DNA of 64,000 nucleotides from Amyelois transitella (GCF_032362555.1 NC_083519.1:4109501-4173500); one strand, 5' to 3'; positions 51,101-58,344 are shown, numbered from the stretch's first letter. Translations and numbers: made by a program. Notes: generated by a model from the letters alone, not told the origin.

Positions 51101-53822
51101 CCGCTTCTAAAACATTCAATAGGTTTAATATAATATGAAAGTTATAAGTCAATTCTTTCAACTATTTTCGTATCTAATGGAGCTCTTTGTTACTAATTCA
51201 TATCATACCTCGAGTGTCATTAATATTACCTAAATTTACGTAATTGAATCAACCGTGTCCAATTTGTAGCTCAGTGAAACTCTGATTAAAGGAATAATCA
51301 GTTTCGGACAAACATTTTGTATATAATTTTCAAAATTCTTATCCTCACAGGAGCTCTCATCGAGCAGTTACAGCGTGCTAGTCCAAATGTCCTCGTGCTC
51401 GCAATGCCACCAATGTTTAGCGCTGCTGTACGACGAAGACATCATGGCGGGCTGGGCCGCCGACGACTCCAACCTCAACACGCGCTGCACGGCCTGCGGC
51501 CGCCACACCGTGCCGCTGCTGTCTGTACAGGTGAACGAATGCTTTCATGGTTTTGTGGTCAAGATCGTGTCGTTTCGTCGGTATCATGGTTCAGATTCAT
51601 GATGGAACTATCGATCATAATTTTAAACAATCGTTCCTTGTGAAAGAAATTTTGTGGAACCAAACTATTATACCAAATTATTCCCTCGTTGTTGTTCCCA
51701 AATGGAACATAAAATATTATAAGAATTTTACGTTTCTTGTTACAGATAATCCGAACCAGTCAGACTCAAGCAGAAATATTAAGTGTGCCTTATTTAAACC
51801 CCCTAGTTCTGAGGAAAGAATTCGAATCTATTTTAGGTGAGTATTATTCCAGAAGGATTTCTAATAGTGCTGTAGCTTTGAAATTAAATGTTGCCCTCAG
51901 GCCGTTACGAACTGCATCCTACAATGTATTACTCAAAGGACGGCTGCCTGCTTTTCACCAACTCAGATTTAAAAAACAATCACATTCTACTTTTCCAGAA
52001 TAAACACTAAATGTAACCAAGATTATATATATGCGCTTTCCATTATCAGGAAGAGAAGGAGACGCGTGTTTAGCCGAGCCGGAGTTCGTAGAGTCTCACC
52101 CCATAGTGTACTGGAACCTCGTTTGGTTCCTGGAGCGCGCCAACATAGAAAACCATCTGCCGGATTTACTATGTCCCGACTTCCAGGCCAAGTATCAGAG
52201 CACGGACGCATTGGTGGATCCTGATAAACTTGGTTGGTATATTCATCTTAGTTTATTTACTTTTAGAAGCAGTACTCCTTTCTCATGGTGACGTATTCCT
52301 GATTACAGTCCCAGCTGCGCATCTACAGAAGTTTAATTGACACGTAAACCTTCTTTTTATTCCAAAATCTGACTGTTAAATATAGATTTAACAATATTTT
52401 TGTTATTTTCCGAAACCGCCGAGCTTATATGAAGAGAGTTATGAATGTGGATGAAGCGAAGGAAGTATGCAGAGATCGTGGCAATTGGAAAGAGGTAGTC
52501 TCTGCCTACCCCTCCGGGAAAAAGGCGTGATTTTATGTATGTATGTATGTTTGTTATTTTCACAGGTGGTTGCAGAGTGATTTGCAACTGGGACCTGCCT
52601 CGCCTGCACGCCGAAGCGGGCACGGCCTTGTACCGAGCGTGGCGCGAGCGGCGAGCGGAGCACAAACGCTCGCGGGCGCTGCAAGCGTTGCTGTTGACCG
52701 AACAAGACGCGTCCACTACACATTCGTGAGTATTTTAGAAGGCGTATCGATCATTTTTATTGACTCTGGTACTGCTTTTTACTGATCGAACAAAACGCTT
52801 TTCTACTACATAAATATTTTTTGGTTTCCTGCCCGTCCTTGTCTCATTTCAAGTCATAATAAAAAGCGAAACTTTTTGGTTGCGATAAATAAGGCGTCGC
52901 GCGTGCCATGCTACGGGGTCAGGGCATTATTTTTTATCTTTGCTGCTGTAATATATCCAAAACCTTCTTAAAATAGAAAAAGCCATATGAGATCTGCAAT
53001 TGACTTGCAACTAAGTTGAACTTTAAAAGGCATCGTATGGTTGACTAATAAAGCATCTGTTCAACTGGAAAGATGAAATAGAGGTGGACTCGTCGTCATA
53101 TTCCATACAAATTATATTCCAAGTATTTAAGATGATTTTTTTGTAATTTAGGAATCTTAATAACGTCGTCTTGTATTAATGCTTGATTTATATCTTGTAC
53201 AGAGTGGTGTTGGCCGTACAAAGCGGTTTACTGAGCAACGATCTGTCTGACGCGCTTCACAAATTAGCGTCATGGCGTGAAGCTAGCTCCGCTACTAAGC
53301 GATATCACTCTTTTTACAGGTTTGTTTTGTTGCTGAAAACTCTTGGATGATATGTGCCATTTGGAATTATCAGTTAGATAGTGTCTAGATCTGTACGAGA
53401 TATTTGCGATTTTGGAACCTTTCCTAATAAAACTAAGTAACTTAGGGGTAAGTAACTTAGTTTTGTTCTGTATAATGGAATCAGCCTAGTGATATTTACC
53501 GGAATTGTAAATCACATTCTGCGGTTCTTTTCAAAACATCTGTGGGGTAAATTGAACAGATATCTTTACATTCATATGTCTTATTTGTGAGTAACACAAC
53601 AGTCCGCTTTATAATTATCTCATTTTTCGCAGAGACATCCTATTCCTCGCCATGGCGGCCATGGGCGAGAACAATATTGACATGGTGGCCTTACAACGAG
53701 AATACACGAGGGCCTTAGAACAACTGGGTCGCGAAGCAAGGCCTCAAGACCTACCGCCTTCGCCCACGGCCGTGTGTTGCCGGCATTACTTCAAGAGGCT
53801 GAAGATAGCCGCCGAAGAGTGA
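21056..53822 (+). CDS. Crag: Crag/DENND4, DENN-domain Rab GEF (34 coding exons)
   Basis: Coding exons: 21056-21182, 27302-27466, 28627-28866, 30115-30202, 30945-31104, 31581-31772, 31919-32020, 32462-32634, 32953-33044, 33681-33802, 34194-34296, 34588-34676, 34917-35081, 35724-35937, 36177-36357, 36811-36997, 37372-37538, 38220-38332, 38689-38802, 39324-39455, 39845-39954, 40172-40286, 40807-40918, 46713-46910, 47596-47682, 49076-49153, 50024-50250, 50760-50884, 51351-51530, 51746-51836, 52050-52232, 52566-52725, 53203-53319, 53633-53822. All junctions are GT-AG, every phase matches, and the sum is 4899 nt (1632 residues plus stop), close to fly Crag and human DENND4 paralogues. Order of domains: MABP, uDENN-cDENN-dDENN, a PPR-like block, a low-complexity middle, a Cys-pair motif, and a conserved C-terminal region. 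Family knowledge: Crag is a calmodulin-binding GEF for Rab10 and Rab11, needed for polarised basement-membrane secretion and rhodopsin trafficking in flies. The start ATG opens [15 protein letters not shown], the family's N-terminus. Alternative exons cannot be judged without transcripts. Confidence 0.96.
21910..22165 (-). mobile_element. SINE-like family A, full length
   Basis: Reverse-strand copy with all blocks, ending GTGCCAGGCACCACACGG on the + strand. A truncated + strand copy (22205-22295) begins 40 bases later, giving a head-to-head pair. Confidence 0.8.
22205..22295 (+). mobile_element. SINE-like family A, 3' end only
   Basis: Starts at AAACAGCTGAACGTGGCC and ends with a TATGTATGTATG tail; 5' truncated as expected for target-primed integration. 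Confidence 0.75.
23160..23290 (+). mobile_element. LINE family B 3' end with ORF terminus
   Basis: Keeps the diverged coding end (GTGGATGAAGCGAAAT, then GTAGTCTCTGCCTACCTCTC) and a TATATATG tail. Confidence 0.65.
23536..23667. mobile_element. Short GC-rich palindromic MITE in Crag intron 1
   Basis: Ends GCGGGGCTA and TAGCCCCGC are inverted, and the pairing continues through ATGGTAC/GTACCAT and an inner GTTTCGC/GCGAAAC stem. CpG-dense in AT-rich DNA. A diverged relative lies at 52852-52919 (TCATAATAAAAAGCGAAAC and CGTGCCATGCTACGGGG), so it is a family. Confidence 0.65.
24242..24298. repeat. Perfect 20-bp inverted repeat in Crag intron 1
   Basis: Arm 24242-24261 (ATACAGAAATAAAACAACTA) and its exact complement 24279-24298, with a 17-base AT-rich loop. 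Confidence 0.8.
27302..28866 (+). CDS. Crag: Crag exons 2-3, MABP domain
   Basis: Exons 27302-27466 and 28627-28866 encode about residues 43-177. The MABP (MVB12-associated beta-prism) fold is visible as [40 protein letters not shown], then [17 protein letters not shown] and [13 protein letters not shown] domains bind acidic membranes, so this part probably helps recruit the GEF. The exon 2 donor is the weaker GTTTGT. Exon 3 is much richer in GC than its flanks. Confidence 0.95.
28990..29235 (+). mobile_element. SINE-like family A (Crag intron 3)
   Basis: Diverged copy interrupted by about 40 unrelated bases near 29085-29130, ending TATATGTATGTAGG. A second copy follows at 29470-29675 in the same direction. 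Confidence 0.65.
29470..29675 (+). mobile_element. SINE-like family A (Crag intron 3)
   Basis: Has CCATGGATGTCGTAAAAGC, an internal deletion of the CTTATAAACTTGGG segment, CTGAACGTGGCTTTTCAG and a TATATGTATGTATG tail. Confidence 0.7.
30115..35937 (+). CDS. Crag: Crag exons 4-14, tripartite DENN module
   Basis: Eleven short exons encode about residues 178-677. The upstream DENN part begins around [20 protein letters not shown] and continues through [20 protein letters not shown] and [20 protein letters not shown]. The central DENN part holds [57 protein letters not shown] and [16 protein letters not shown]. The downstream part holds [27 protein letters not shown] and [14 protein letters not shown]. 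This is the catalytic Rab exchange region, and all three parts are present without gaps. Exon 11 ends only 10 bases before a SINE-like insertion. Confidence 0.95.
30313..30425 (+). mobile_element. SINE-like family A, 3' half (Crag intron 4)
   Basis: Keeps TTAAACGTGGCCTTTTGG, GACTGTTGGCTCTGTCTACC and a TATGTATGCATGG tail. A family C copy follows at 30590-30725. Confidence 0.7.
30590..30725 (+). repeat. Dispersed repeat C (Crag intron 4)
   Basis: Best copy of the family: CGTGTAAAAACCTGACTCAC, CCAGGATCCATGGGCAAAGG and CTCCTCTCCAGAGTAGTG in order. One frame reads [14 protein letters not shown] residues in related copies, so it may be a LINE coding end. Confidence 0.6.
31504..31550. repeat. 20-bp-arm hairpin just before Crag exon 6
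   Basis: Arms 31504-31523 and 31531-31550 pair except for one wobble-type position; the left arm begins TCTAACGGTATCGAA. The loop is 7 bases and the hairpin ends 30 bases before exon 6. Confidence 0.8.
32705..32905 (+). mobile_element. SINE-like family A (Crag intron 8)
   Basis: Head and middle blocks are present. A deletion after CAAACAGTTGAACG removes the CAGTCTTTTCAAGACTG region and joins directly to the AAAGACGTGATTAT tail. Confidence 0.7.
33075..33335 (+). mobile_element. SINE-like family A (Crag intron 9)
   Basis: Nearly full length with a degenerate head, then GGCCAGCATCCTGTCACT and GCAAGGGATATAGACGTG with a tail. A LINE B end lies 110 bases further on (33445-33530). Confidence 0.7.
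34307..34400 (+). mobile_element. SINE-like family A, 5' part, 10 bases after Crag exon 11
   Basis: Starts GTGCCGTGTGGTTCCCGGCA and stops after GGGATAGGG; the 3' half is missing. The exon 11 frame continues through the donor into this copy for 48 codons (34297-34439). Confidence 0.75.
35106..35455. mobile_element. hAT-type MITE in Crag intron 13
   Basis: A 334-bp core (35114-35447) is bounded by 24-bp inverted ends starting CAGAGATC, which differ at one position. Both sides carry CTTATAAG (35106-35113, 35448-35455), an 8-bp duplication. Ends of CA(G/A)-type and 8-bp duplications define hAT elements. The interior has no ORF, so it is non-autonomous. Confidence 0.82.
36177..37538 (+). CDS. Crag: Crag exons 15-17, linker and PPR-like helical region
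   Basis: Exons 36177-36357, 36811-36997 and 37372-37538 encode about residues 678-856. [19 protein letters not shown] begins the block. [20 protein letters not shown] and [20 protein letters not shown] then lead into [20 protein letters not shown], which matches the pentatricopeptide-like repeat described for DENND4 proteins. Its partner is not clear from sequence. Confidence 0.93.
36405..36515 (-). mobile_element. SINE-like family A, 3' half (Crag intron 15)
   Basis: Reverse-strand copy with ATCCCTTGCGGGTTAGACAG and GGCCACGTTCAGCTGTTTGG on the + strand. It begins about 50 bases after the exon 15 donor. Confidence 0.7.
37122..37285 (+). mobile_element. SINE-like family A, internally deleted (Crag intron 16)
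   Basis: AGAACCACTCTATATCTTTC to GGCATATCAGTCTTTTTAT. A reverse-strand LINE B end (37288-37328) follows immediately, just 45 bases before exon 17. Confidence 0.65.
37915..38194. mobile_element. MITE with about 57-bp inverted ends, abutting Crag exon 18
   Basis: Arms 37915-37971 and 38138-38194 are reverse complements with about 4 mismatches, both starting TTAAAATAAATTATAAAGTG. The interior of about 166 bp holds a smaller palindrome (GGGATTC/GAATCCC). The outer TTAA could be a duplicated target, but a superfamily cannot be fixed. The right end lies 25 bases before the first base of exon 18. Confidence 0.8.
38220..40918 (+). CDS. Crag: Crag exons 18-23, variable Ser/Arg/Ala-rich middle region
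   Basis: Six small exons (about residues 857-1088) encode low-complexity, Ser- and Arg-rich sequence with clusters such as [37 protein letters not shown] and [14 protein letters not shown]. Several RSxS and TPP motifs look like phosphorylation sites for basophilic and Pro-directed kinases. The region is poorly conserved in the family. These exons were accepted because their splice sites and phases fit exactly. Confidence 0.88.
38400..38670 (+). mobile_element. SINE-like family A, variant head (Crag intron 18)
   Basis: Has the GTCTGGTAGCGAAATAAAAC head seen at 778, then the usual GGCGATGGGCTAGCAAC body and a TATGTATGTAA tail. It ends about 20 bases before exon 19. Confidence 0.7.
40452..40748 (+). 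repeat. 99-bp tandem repeat, three copies, open as 33-residue units
   Basis: Copies start at 40452, 40551 and 40650 and are nearly identical; copy 3 differs by one C/T. The array lies in Crag intron 22. The period is a multiple of three and one frame is open across the array and beyond (40531-40893), reading [20 protein letters not shown] then [11 protein letters not shown] per unit. The array cannot be a Crag cassette in the phase set by exon 22, because that phase meets TAG at 40497. Confidence 0.9.
41002..41186 (+). repeat. DIRS left inverted terminal repeat
   Basis: Begins TTATGCTCGTG and runs through an A-tract (about 41105-41120) to the CATACTCATT at 41186. From 41023 on it is the near-perfect reverse complement of the right repeat. 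The first 20 bases differ from the right end in a GCTCGTGTTTCGTCCTC versus GCGAAGTGTTTCGTCCGAAG fashion, so the two outer ends are distinguishable. Confidence 0.9.
41265..42818 (+). CDS. DIRS ORF1, gag-like, apparently with a 441-bp intron
   Basis: The first part, 41265-41466, opens with [20 protein letters not shown], a Lys-rich coiled-coil-like stretch, then a Ser-rich segment ending SPENLEG. The frame closes at once after a GGTACC, and an open frame resumes at 41908 behind a polypyrimidine-AG (TTAATTTTTCAG). Joining 41466 to 41908 keeps the frame and gives about 370 residues. The second part has [20 protein letters not shown], a helical central region ([16 protein letters not shown]) and a basic tail rich in Arg/Ser. 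No zinc knuckle is seen. The intron is inferred from the splice-like ends and the fit of the two frames. Confidence 0.7.
41508..41775 (+). repeat. Three tandem stem-loop units in the DIRS gag intron
   Basis: Units at about 41509-41563, 41589-41649 and 41713-41773. Each has an inner 8-bp stem: GGTATAAC/GTTATACC in unit 1, GATATAAC/GTTATATC in unit 2, GGTATAAC/GTTATATC in unit 3. Each also has an outer stem: GTGT/ACAC in unit 1, GGGT/ACCC in units 2 and 3. Units 2 and 3 add a CATTACT/AGTAATG basal stem. Two positions change on both sides together between units 1 and 2, and unit 3 has a G-U-type intermediate, so the pairing is kept while the sequence changes. Confidence 0.75.
42782..43525 (+). 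pseudogene. DIRS ORF2 part 1, reverse transcriptase (frameshifted at its end)
   Basis: The frame overlaps the end of ORF1, as is common in DIRS. The start is not defined; residues from [12 protein letters not shown] match the family's entry motif. Reverse transcriptase landmarks are [59 protein letters not shown] and the catalytic YLDD in [12 protein letters not shown]. The frame stops at 43523-43525, at GAAAAGTGTTCTTAA, because of a small deletion in an A run. The same protein continues in another frame from about 43520. Confidence 0.9.
43548..44657 (+). pseudogene. DIRS ORF2 part 2, RNase H and DIRS C-terminal domain
   Basis: Continues the reverse transcriptase after the frameshift ([12 protein letters not shown] region). 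RNase H residues are visible: [12 protein letters not shown] (first Asp), [13 protein letters not shown] (Glu), [15 protein letters not shown] (Asp) and NNIADAESR (last Asp). Downstream, [16 protein letters not shown] and [13 protein letters not shown] match the conserved DIRS region after RNase H, which has been compared with adenine methyltransferases. The end overlaps the start of the recombinase frame. Confidence 0.9.
44603..45608 (+). pseudogene. DIRS ORF3, tyrosine recombinase (one nonsense codon, two frameshifts)
   Basis: Starts in a third frame with [20 protein letters not shown], overlapping ORF2. TAG at 44726-44728 replaces a residue after SLSSNSIKQ. The frame then shifts near 44810 and again near 45045. 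The catalytic part 45042-45608 is intact: Arg in [13 protein letters not shown]-x-x-R in [10 protein letters not shown], and the nucleophile region [11 protein letters not shown] with Tyr. In DIRS elements this enzyme integrates a circular DNA. The breaks suggest the copy cannot make a full enzyme. Confidence 0.9.
45819..45950. repeat. DIRS internal complementary region (circle-junction template)
   Basis: Positions 45819-45875 are the reverse complement of the left outer end (41002-41057). Positions 45872-45950 are the reverse complement of the right outer end (about 46163-46240). The two halves overlap by ATAA (45872-45875), matching TTAT at both tips. In the DIRS1 model this region templates joining of the two ends into a circle before recombinase integration. 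Confidence 0.88.
46009..46240 (-). repeat. DIRS right inverted terminal repeat
   Basis: Mirror of the left repeat, with the T-tract at about 46074-46090. It extends about 45 bases further outward to TTAT at 46237-46240. The outer extension is what the internal complementary region copies. Confidence 0.9.
46368..46428. repeat. Near-perfect 28-bp hairpin in Crag intron 23
   Basis: Arms 46368-46395 and 46401-46428 are complementary except for one A/C position, with a 5-base loop ATCCC. The left arm begins AGTCTGGAGTAAGAC. It lies between the DIRS right end and the tRNA-derived SINE. Confidence 0.85.
46507..46625 (+). mobile_element. tRNA-derived SINE in Crag intron 23
   Basis: Starts GGCCTTTGGCGCAGCG with an A-box-like TGGCGCAGCGTTAGTGCG and has a B box GGTTTGAATCC at 46556-46566. 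D-arm (GCGC/GCGC) and T-arm (CGGG/CCCG) stems can form. The body continues with GATGGCCTGGGTCTTGG. It lacks a clean acceptor stem and anticodon arm, so it is a SINE rather than a tRNA gene. Confidence 0.7.
46713..46910 (+). CDS. Crag: Crag exon 24, proline/alanine-rich
   Basis: Encodes about 66 residues. An Ala/Pro-rich run ([14 protein letters not shown] and following) is framed by conserved-looking [13 protein letters not shown] and [18 protein letters not shown]. Base composition is extremely GC-rich against AT-rich flanks. It is the first exon after the intron holding the DIRS element. The donor read as GG/GTATAA restores the frame with exon 25. Confidence 0.9.
47596..50884 (+). CDS. Crag: Crag exons 25-28, Ser-rich and amphipathic helical linker
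   Basis: Exons 47596-47682, 49076-49153, 50024-50250 and 50760-50884 encode about residues 1154-1326. Segments include [20 protein letters not shown], a basic stretch [20 protein letters not shown], and [20 protein letters not shown]. The last two are amphipathic and basic and are plausible calmodulin-binding stretches, although I cannot assign the site. [20 protein letters not shown] corresponds to a short conserved DENND4 motif. Confidence 0.9.
47683..50023 (+). other. Crag introns 25-26
   Basis: Intron 25 (47683-49075) is AT-rich with repeat D (48649-48765); intron 26 (49154-50023) shows nothing recognisable. A CpG-containing patch just before exon 26 has repeated GCCTGCTAGCC/GCCTGCCCGCC-like motifs. 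Confidence 0.5.
48649..48765. repeat. Dispersed repeat D, copy 2 (Crag intron 25)
   Basis: Second copy of the family seen at 2797-2925, with GCAGAAGAAGCGGTAA and GCAGCATTTTCTTCAATAAC. Confidence 0.65.
51351..51530 (+). CDS. Crag: Crag exon 29, conserved double Cys-pair motif
   Basis: Encodes 60 residues with [20 protein letters not shown], then [20 protein letters not shown]. The CxxC...CxxC arrangement (CSQC/CHQC and CTAC) looks like a small zinc-ribbon, and the block is one of the best conserved outside the DENN module in DENND4 proteins. Zinc binding is inferred. Confidence 0.95.
51746..53822 (+). CDS. Crag: Crag exons 30-34, C-terminal domain and stop
   Basis: Exons 51746-51836, 52050-52232, 52566-52725, 53203-53319 and 53633-53822 encode about residues 1387-1632. 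Family landmarks are [47 protein letters not shown], and [20 protein letters not shown] near the end. The frame stops at TGA 53820-53822 after RLKIAAEE. Exon 31 uses a GTTGGT donor, which is unusual, but only this site keeps phase. Confidence 0.94.
52418..52555 (+). mobile_element. LINE family B 3' end, best copy (Crag intron 31)
   Basis: One frame reads [20 protein letters not shown] followed by SAYPSGKKA and a TGA stop, then GATTTTATGTATGTATGTATG-type tail. This is the C-terminus of a non-LTR retrotransposon ORF2 with a very short 3' UTR. Other copies in the window: 5165, 6203, 26250, 31420, 33445, 34040, 37288, 58260. Confidence 0.75.
52852..52919. mobile_element. Partial second copy of the GC-rich palindromic MITE (Crag intron 32)
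   Basis: Shares ATAATAAAAAGCGAAAC and a terminal block close to CCATGCTA.CGGGG with the element at 23536-23667. The left end is not recognisable. Confidence 0.5.
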
Positions 53823-56274
53823 GAGCGGAGTGAAGTTGACGCGAGTGTTCAGTATGAGGGTTAGATCTTGGGCGAATGTTGAACCGGGAAGTCTTACATG
53901 AGTTATAAACTTTCTATATCACTACTGGATCTTGTAAAGGAGGAACAAACTGAGATAAATGCCAGAAACCTCGAATTTGCCAATGGAAATGTTGCCAACA
54001 TTAAAGTGGCTAAACGTAGCAGTTGAATAAATAAATAAAAAACAGTATAAAAAATGTTTATTCTTGATGATGTTTTTAAAAGCACAATCTTTGTTTAAAA
54101 ATGCCCATAACAATGTCTATTTGCTATTTTAAATGTTCCAATTTTACAAATCATTGAATAATAATAATGAATAATTAGGTTTAAGATTCATATTCAAATT
54201 GTGATTGTAGTATTTTTCCTAATGTGATGTATAGCAAAAAAAGTAGTTTGACGGCGTTTGAAACTTATAAAAATGTTTAAAGCATGTTATATTACCATTC
54301 TTTACACAAAAATTATGAACTCTTGTGTGGATTTCTATATAATAACAAAAATATTTTGAAAAAAAAAGAAATATTATTCCTTCTAAGGCTCTTTCTTTAT
54401 GCCGCCGTCCAAAAGATTTCGGGAAATAATGGATCACCCAATAAATTTAGCCCGTCCATTGATCGGGATCAGTGTAATTTTAAACTATTTTTACTACAAG
54501 TTTTGACAATATAACATCTCTGTTTTTGGTAATATCGTTAGTTTTAGTTCACGCAGGTTTTTTTTAAGCTTCTCTGGTTACTTAGGACTTAAGACACCCT
54601 AAGAACTTGAAAGTGTATCTGGCAACTGAATTACCATGATCCGAGTCGGATTCACCTGAGTTTCCCCTGTAAAAGGGTCACGGTGGCCACACGGGAGAAG
54701 CTCCATGTTATTAACTGATTTATCCAGTCCAGGAAAAAGGCGGAACTCTAACGCCTCTCAGGGGATGCAACCGCTTAGAATGCCAGCAGAAATGAAGATG
54801 ACGCCCTAAAGGACTAAGCCCGAATGTGATATTCTATAACGAATAACAATTCTTAAATGTGTGTATGTATTCATCACTAATAATTTTGGCATATCCATTA
54901 GTTTAGGGATGCGGGTGCTAAAGTGTCATGTATAGGAATTTCACGAAACACGAGTGTACATATTATGTTGTATAGCGTAGGTTAAGCCAGGTTGGCTGTA
55001 TGCAAGTAAATTTGTGTGAATTACTGATAAGTGACGCGTTGAATTCGTAAACGAATGTTGTGTGCGTTCGCAGTCGCATCATCTTCTTTATTTATGCGAA
55101 ACAAAATTTTATTGTTCTTACCCAATATGTAAGGCATTTCAAAGAAAAATATTTTATGTTTTATTTTTGTGAAATAAAAATATAACGGAATTTTCTGCGG
55201 AAGATAGTGTGACTGCCTAAACCGGACAGTATTTAATTATGTGTCAATCTTAATGAATATGATACAATCATATTTTCTAATTGTTAACGTAAAATTGCGA
55301 TGGTTAAGTATGTAACGACCACATTTTGTTTATGGCAACTTTAATTATTTTTATCGCTTATAATTTTTGACATTAAGTTCTTTTAAAGGGCTATAATAGA
55401 ATTTCATATAGTTGCTTAAATGATTTAGGTAAATAGGCCTAAGACATTTTCTATTGTAACATGTATTTGTGTTAATTGTCAACATAACATAATATGTTGC
55501 CACATGTACGAAGTTTCACAAAAAAAAATCTTTTATGAGTATTTATCATGTATAAACATATAATAGGTATTTCAACTTGACAATGAAGAAATATGATACT
55601 CATGATACTATTCTAACCAATAATCCATGTAAATTAGTGTTTTTCGAAATATCAAAAGCTTTACAATTAAGTTTGGTAATTATTTATTGATTAACAATAG
55701 CGTATGCGAATTTTGGAATTTTATTGTGTATTTTAATTAATCCTAATGCAATGAATTTTACTAATTTTCAAAGTATGTATGGCACGGCATGAACGCTATA
55801 CAAGCTCACAAAATTGATTTTTATTTCATGCATTTGCAATCCCTAGAATACGTAGTGCACATACCTATATTTAGAAAAGCCATCATAGCTTATTGCATCA
55901 AGTGATCATTTTAAAGCCATAATTTTTGTTCCAAATAAAATGTACAACGTGATAGTCATTCAAATGTATTTTTGTAATGTACATAATATGATGATAATTA
56001 AGGTCAATCTCATTTTATTTTCACAATGTGCAATTAATTTACTGTGCAATTCTCATCAGATTGTTTCACAATAATCGTATGAAAGACAGAGGAACCCTAG
56101 TTTTGATTGGATGAATTTTGCTTGAAAGTTAAGGTAATTTTTAAATGTTTTATTTTTATCATCAAACTATCAACAACATTTTTATGGAGGGTGAAACTGT
56201 GTTTAAGTTTTATAAAAAATACATAAGGCTATAATATTTATATAGTTTTATTTACACTACCTATGAAATATATG
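53823..56274. other. Crag 3' UTR and convergent Crag/NGRN spacer
   Basis: AT-rich sequence without a credible ORF. AATAAA clusters occur at about 54024-54040, 55172 and 55935, so the Crag 3' UTR could be 0.2 to 2.1 kb. About 54650-54810 is a GC-richer block (AGTTTCCCCTGTAAAAGGG onward) that resembles a degraded dispersed repeat and may lie inside the UTR. On the reverse strand an AATAAA at about 56246-56251 suits the NGRN transcript. Confidence 0.5.
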
Positions 56275-57868
56275 TTACATTCCTAAAACTCTATACAGGA
56301 ACTTGCCATCATGGTCATAGAAGCAATCATTAACTTTGTAAGTTGCCCCTTTTTTGTATGCTTTCTTTGGAATTCGTATTCTTTCTGGATATTCCATAAT
56401 AGCTGATGGGTCATCTTTCTTTACTATATATTCACTTACTTGATTGTTTTGTGATTCTTCATTGAATAATTCTATTTCATTATTAGAAACTGATGAAGTT
56501 AAAGTTTGATTTGAATTTACAGTTTCTAAAATTATTTTATCTGGTAAATTTATATCACTTCCCTGATCCATTCGTTTTTTAATTCTTTCTGTCAATTCAT
56601 CTAAGGTTACTCTTTTCAATTCTTTTCTAGCAGAAGTACTAGTTTTACTTTTATTTTCCTGACTGTCTGCACTGCCTACCTGTACAGTCTGATCAAGGTT
56701 TTTATTATTTTTTGATTGTTCTTGAGCTGCACATCTTCGTACAATACTCTCAAATTCTCCATATTTTTCGTGTTGTTTTACTTCTATTTTGATAGACTTT
56801 TTGTTCAGGGGTGGAATTTTTCTATCTGAGAACTTTAAAAAGTGTTGCCTTATATCTTTTGGTATATCAAATGTGCCCTCTTTTAGTTCTTTCCAGTTTC
56901 TCATCACGGAAGCATCATGCCTTGCAATACGTTGTTCAGTAGCTGGTTTCCATGGGTACTTCAGTAATTTCTGAAATAAATATTTTTGAAAAATGAGTAC
57001 TTGGACTAAATGCACAAATAAAGATATCTATCTTTAGGCCACTAATTGATCAATCTTAGGTCCACAATGTTATGTACAAAATACTAACTAAATGGCAACA
57101 ACAGTTATATCAATAAAAAACCTGACAGAATGTCAACCAGTGCAGGACTCTAAGTAATTGTTGTAAGGAAATCCATCATAGATAAAACAACAATGATACT
57201 GCAGAAAGCCATGATAAAACAAAAATTATACCTTCACAACTGGAACAGTAACAGGAAAGCTCTCTGCTATCCTTTCTGGAGTCCACTCGTCAGGCTCAGT
57301 CGTCGCCAAATGTCTGATCTGTTCCTTCTCACTCCAGGTCAACAGGTTTGGCATGTTCTCTTTGAAGTACTTTTCTTTGATTATTTGATGCCGTAACTCA
57401 TACTTTCCTATGAGAGTTTCATTCATATGCTCATTGTACGCTTCACCAACCTAAAATATCAAAATTCACCATTAAATTAAGTGTGTGATTTTTTTAAATT
57501 GCAAACCTTGGTTTAATTTGTTTTGACCAATACTTATATCATTATTATTCACGAGGCTGCTGTGAAAGTAGTTCGTTAGTTTAAGCAATATAGAAGATTT
57601 TAACTAGTTCTTACTTCAGAGAGAAGAAATAGATAATACATACATTGTAAACGTCTAACTCCGACTGCTCAATGAATTCCTCGGCGTCATCGTCTTCCAT
57701 ACGGAGTCCCTCCTGTCTAAATGCATTCAACCTTTTATCGAGACCTGGGTTTGCTCCATTCTTCCCTAATCTCGATGAACGTAAATTACGTATCATCACT
57801 TTGTCACATATTTTGTAGAAAGGTCTTAATTTTATAACAAACATCATAAAAAATGTCTTATTTTGCAC
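56275..57868 (-). CDS. NGRN: Neugrin (NGRN) homologue, mitoribosome assembly (3 exons)
   Basis: Reverse-strand exons 57644-57868, 57232-57450 and 56275-56970 join in phase 0 with GT-AG ends to give 379 residues. The neugrin hallmark spans exons 2 and 3: LLTWSEKEQIRHLATTEPDE, then WTPERIAESFPVTVPVVKKL, a helix-turn-helix-like module. The C-terminus carries the family signature FYDHDGKFLYRVLGM. The N-terminus (FVIKLRPFYKICDKVMIRNL) is basic and fits mitochondrial import. In mammals neugrin works with RPUSD4, TRUB2, RCC1L and FASTKD2 on 16S rRNA and the mitochondrial large subunit. The middle (about residues 215-320) is polar, Lys/Glu/Asn-rich and probably disordered, and makes it longer than human NGRN (about 291). 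Converges on Crag. Confidence 0.93.
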
Positions 57869-58344
57869 TTAACTTTGCAATCAATTTTAATTTTTCTTTA
57901 TTATAACCTCAAATTTTAACAAAACAAACAGTTTTGTGTTGCGAGTACTTGCGAGCTATCTGACAGTGACGTGAGTGAGATTGGCATTGACATTTCATGA
58001 TTCATTTTTCTGAATACGATTGTAGACACAAGTTTTAGGCCTATGATTGTGATTTCATTAATCTTTTCTTATGTTAGTCAGTCATTTAAACCAGCCGAGT
58101 AAATAATAGGAGAGTAATACTTAAATGAAAATTTAACATTGATACTTTACTAAATTATGTGTACTCTTAAATTTCTATTTATGTAACTTCTCCCTCGGGC
58201 TTCGCTTGCATACATTGTATGTATATCGCAATTCGCAAATCAAACCTTTGGTAAGTATTTATACAAACATAAAATCACGCCTCTTTCCCGGAGGCAGAGA
58301 CTACCTCTTTCCACTATTAGACAATTCCTATTCAAACAAGTACA

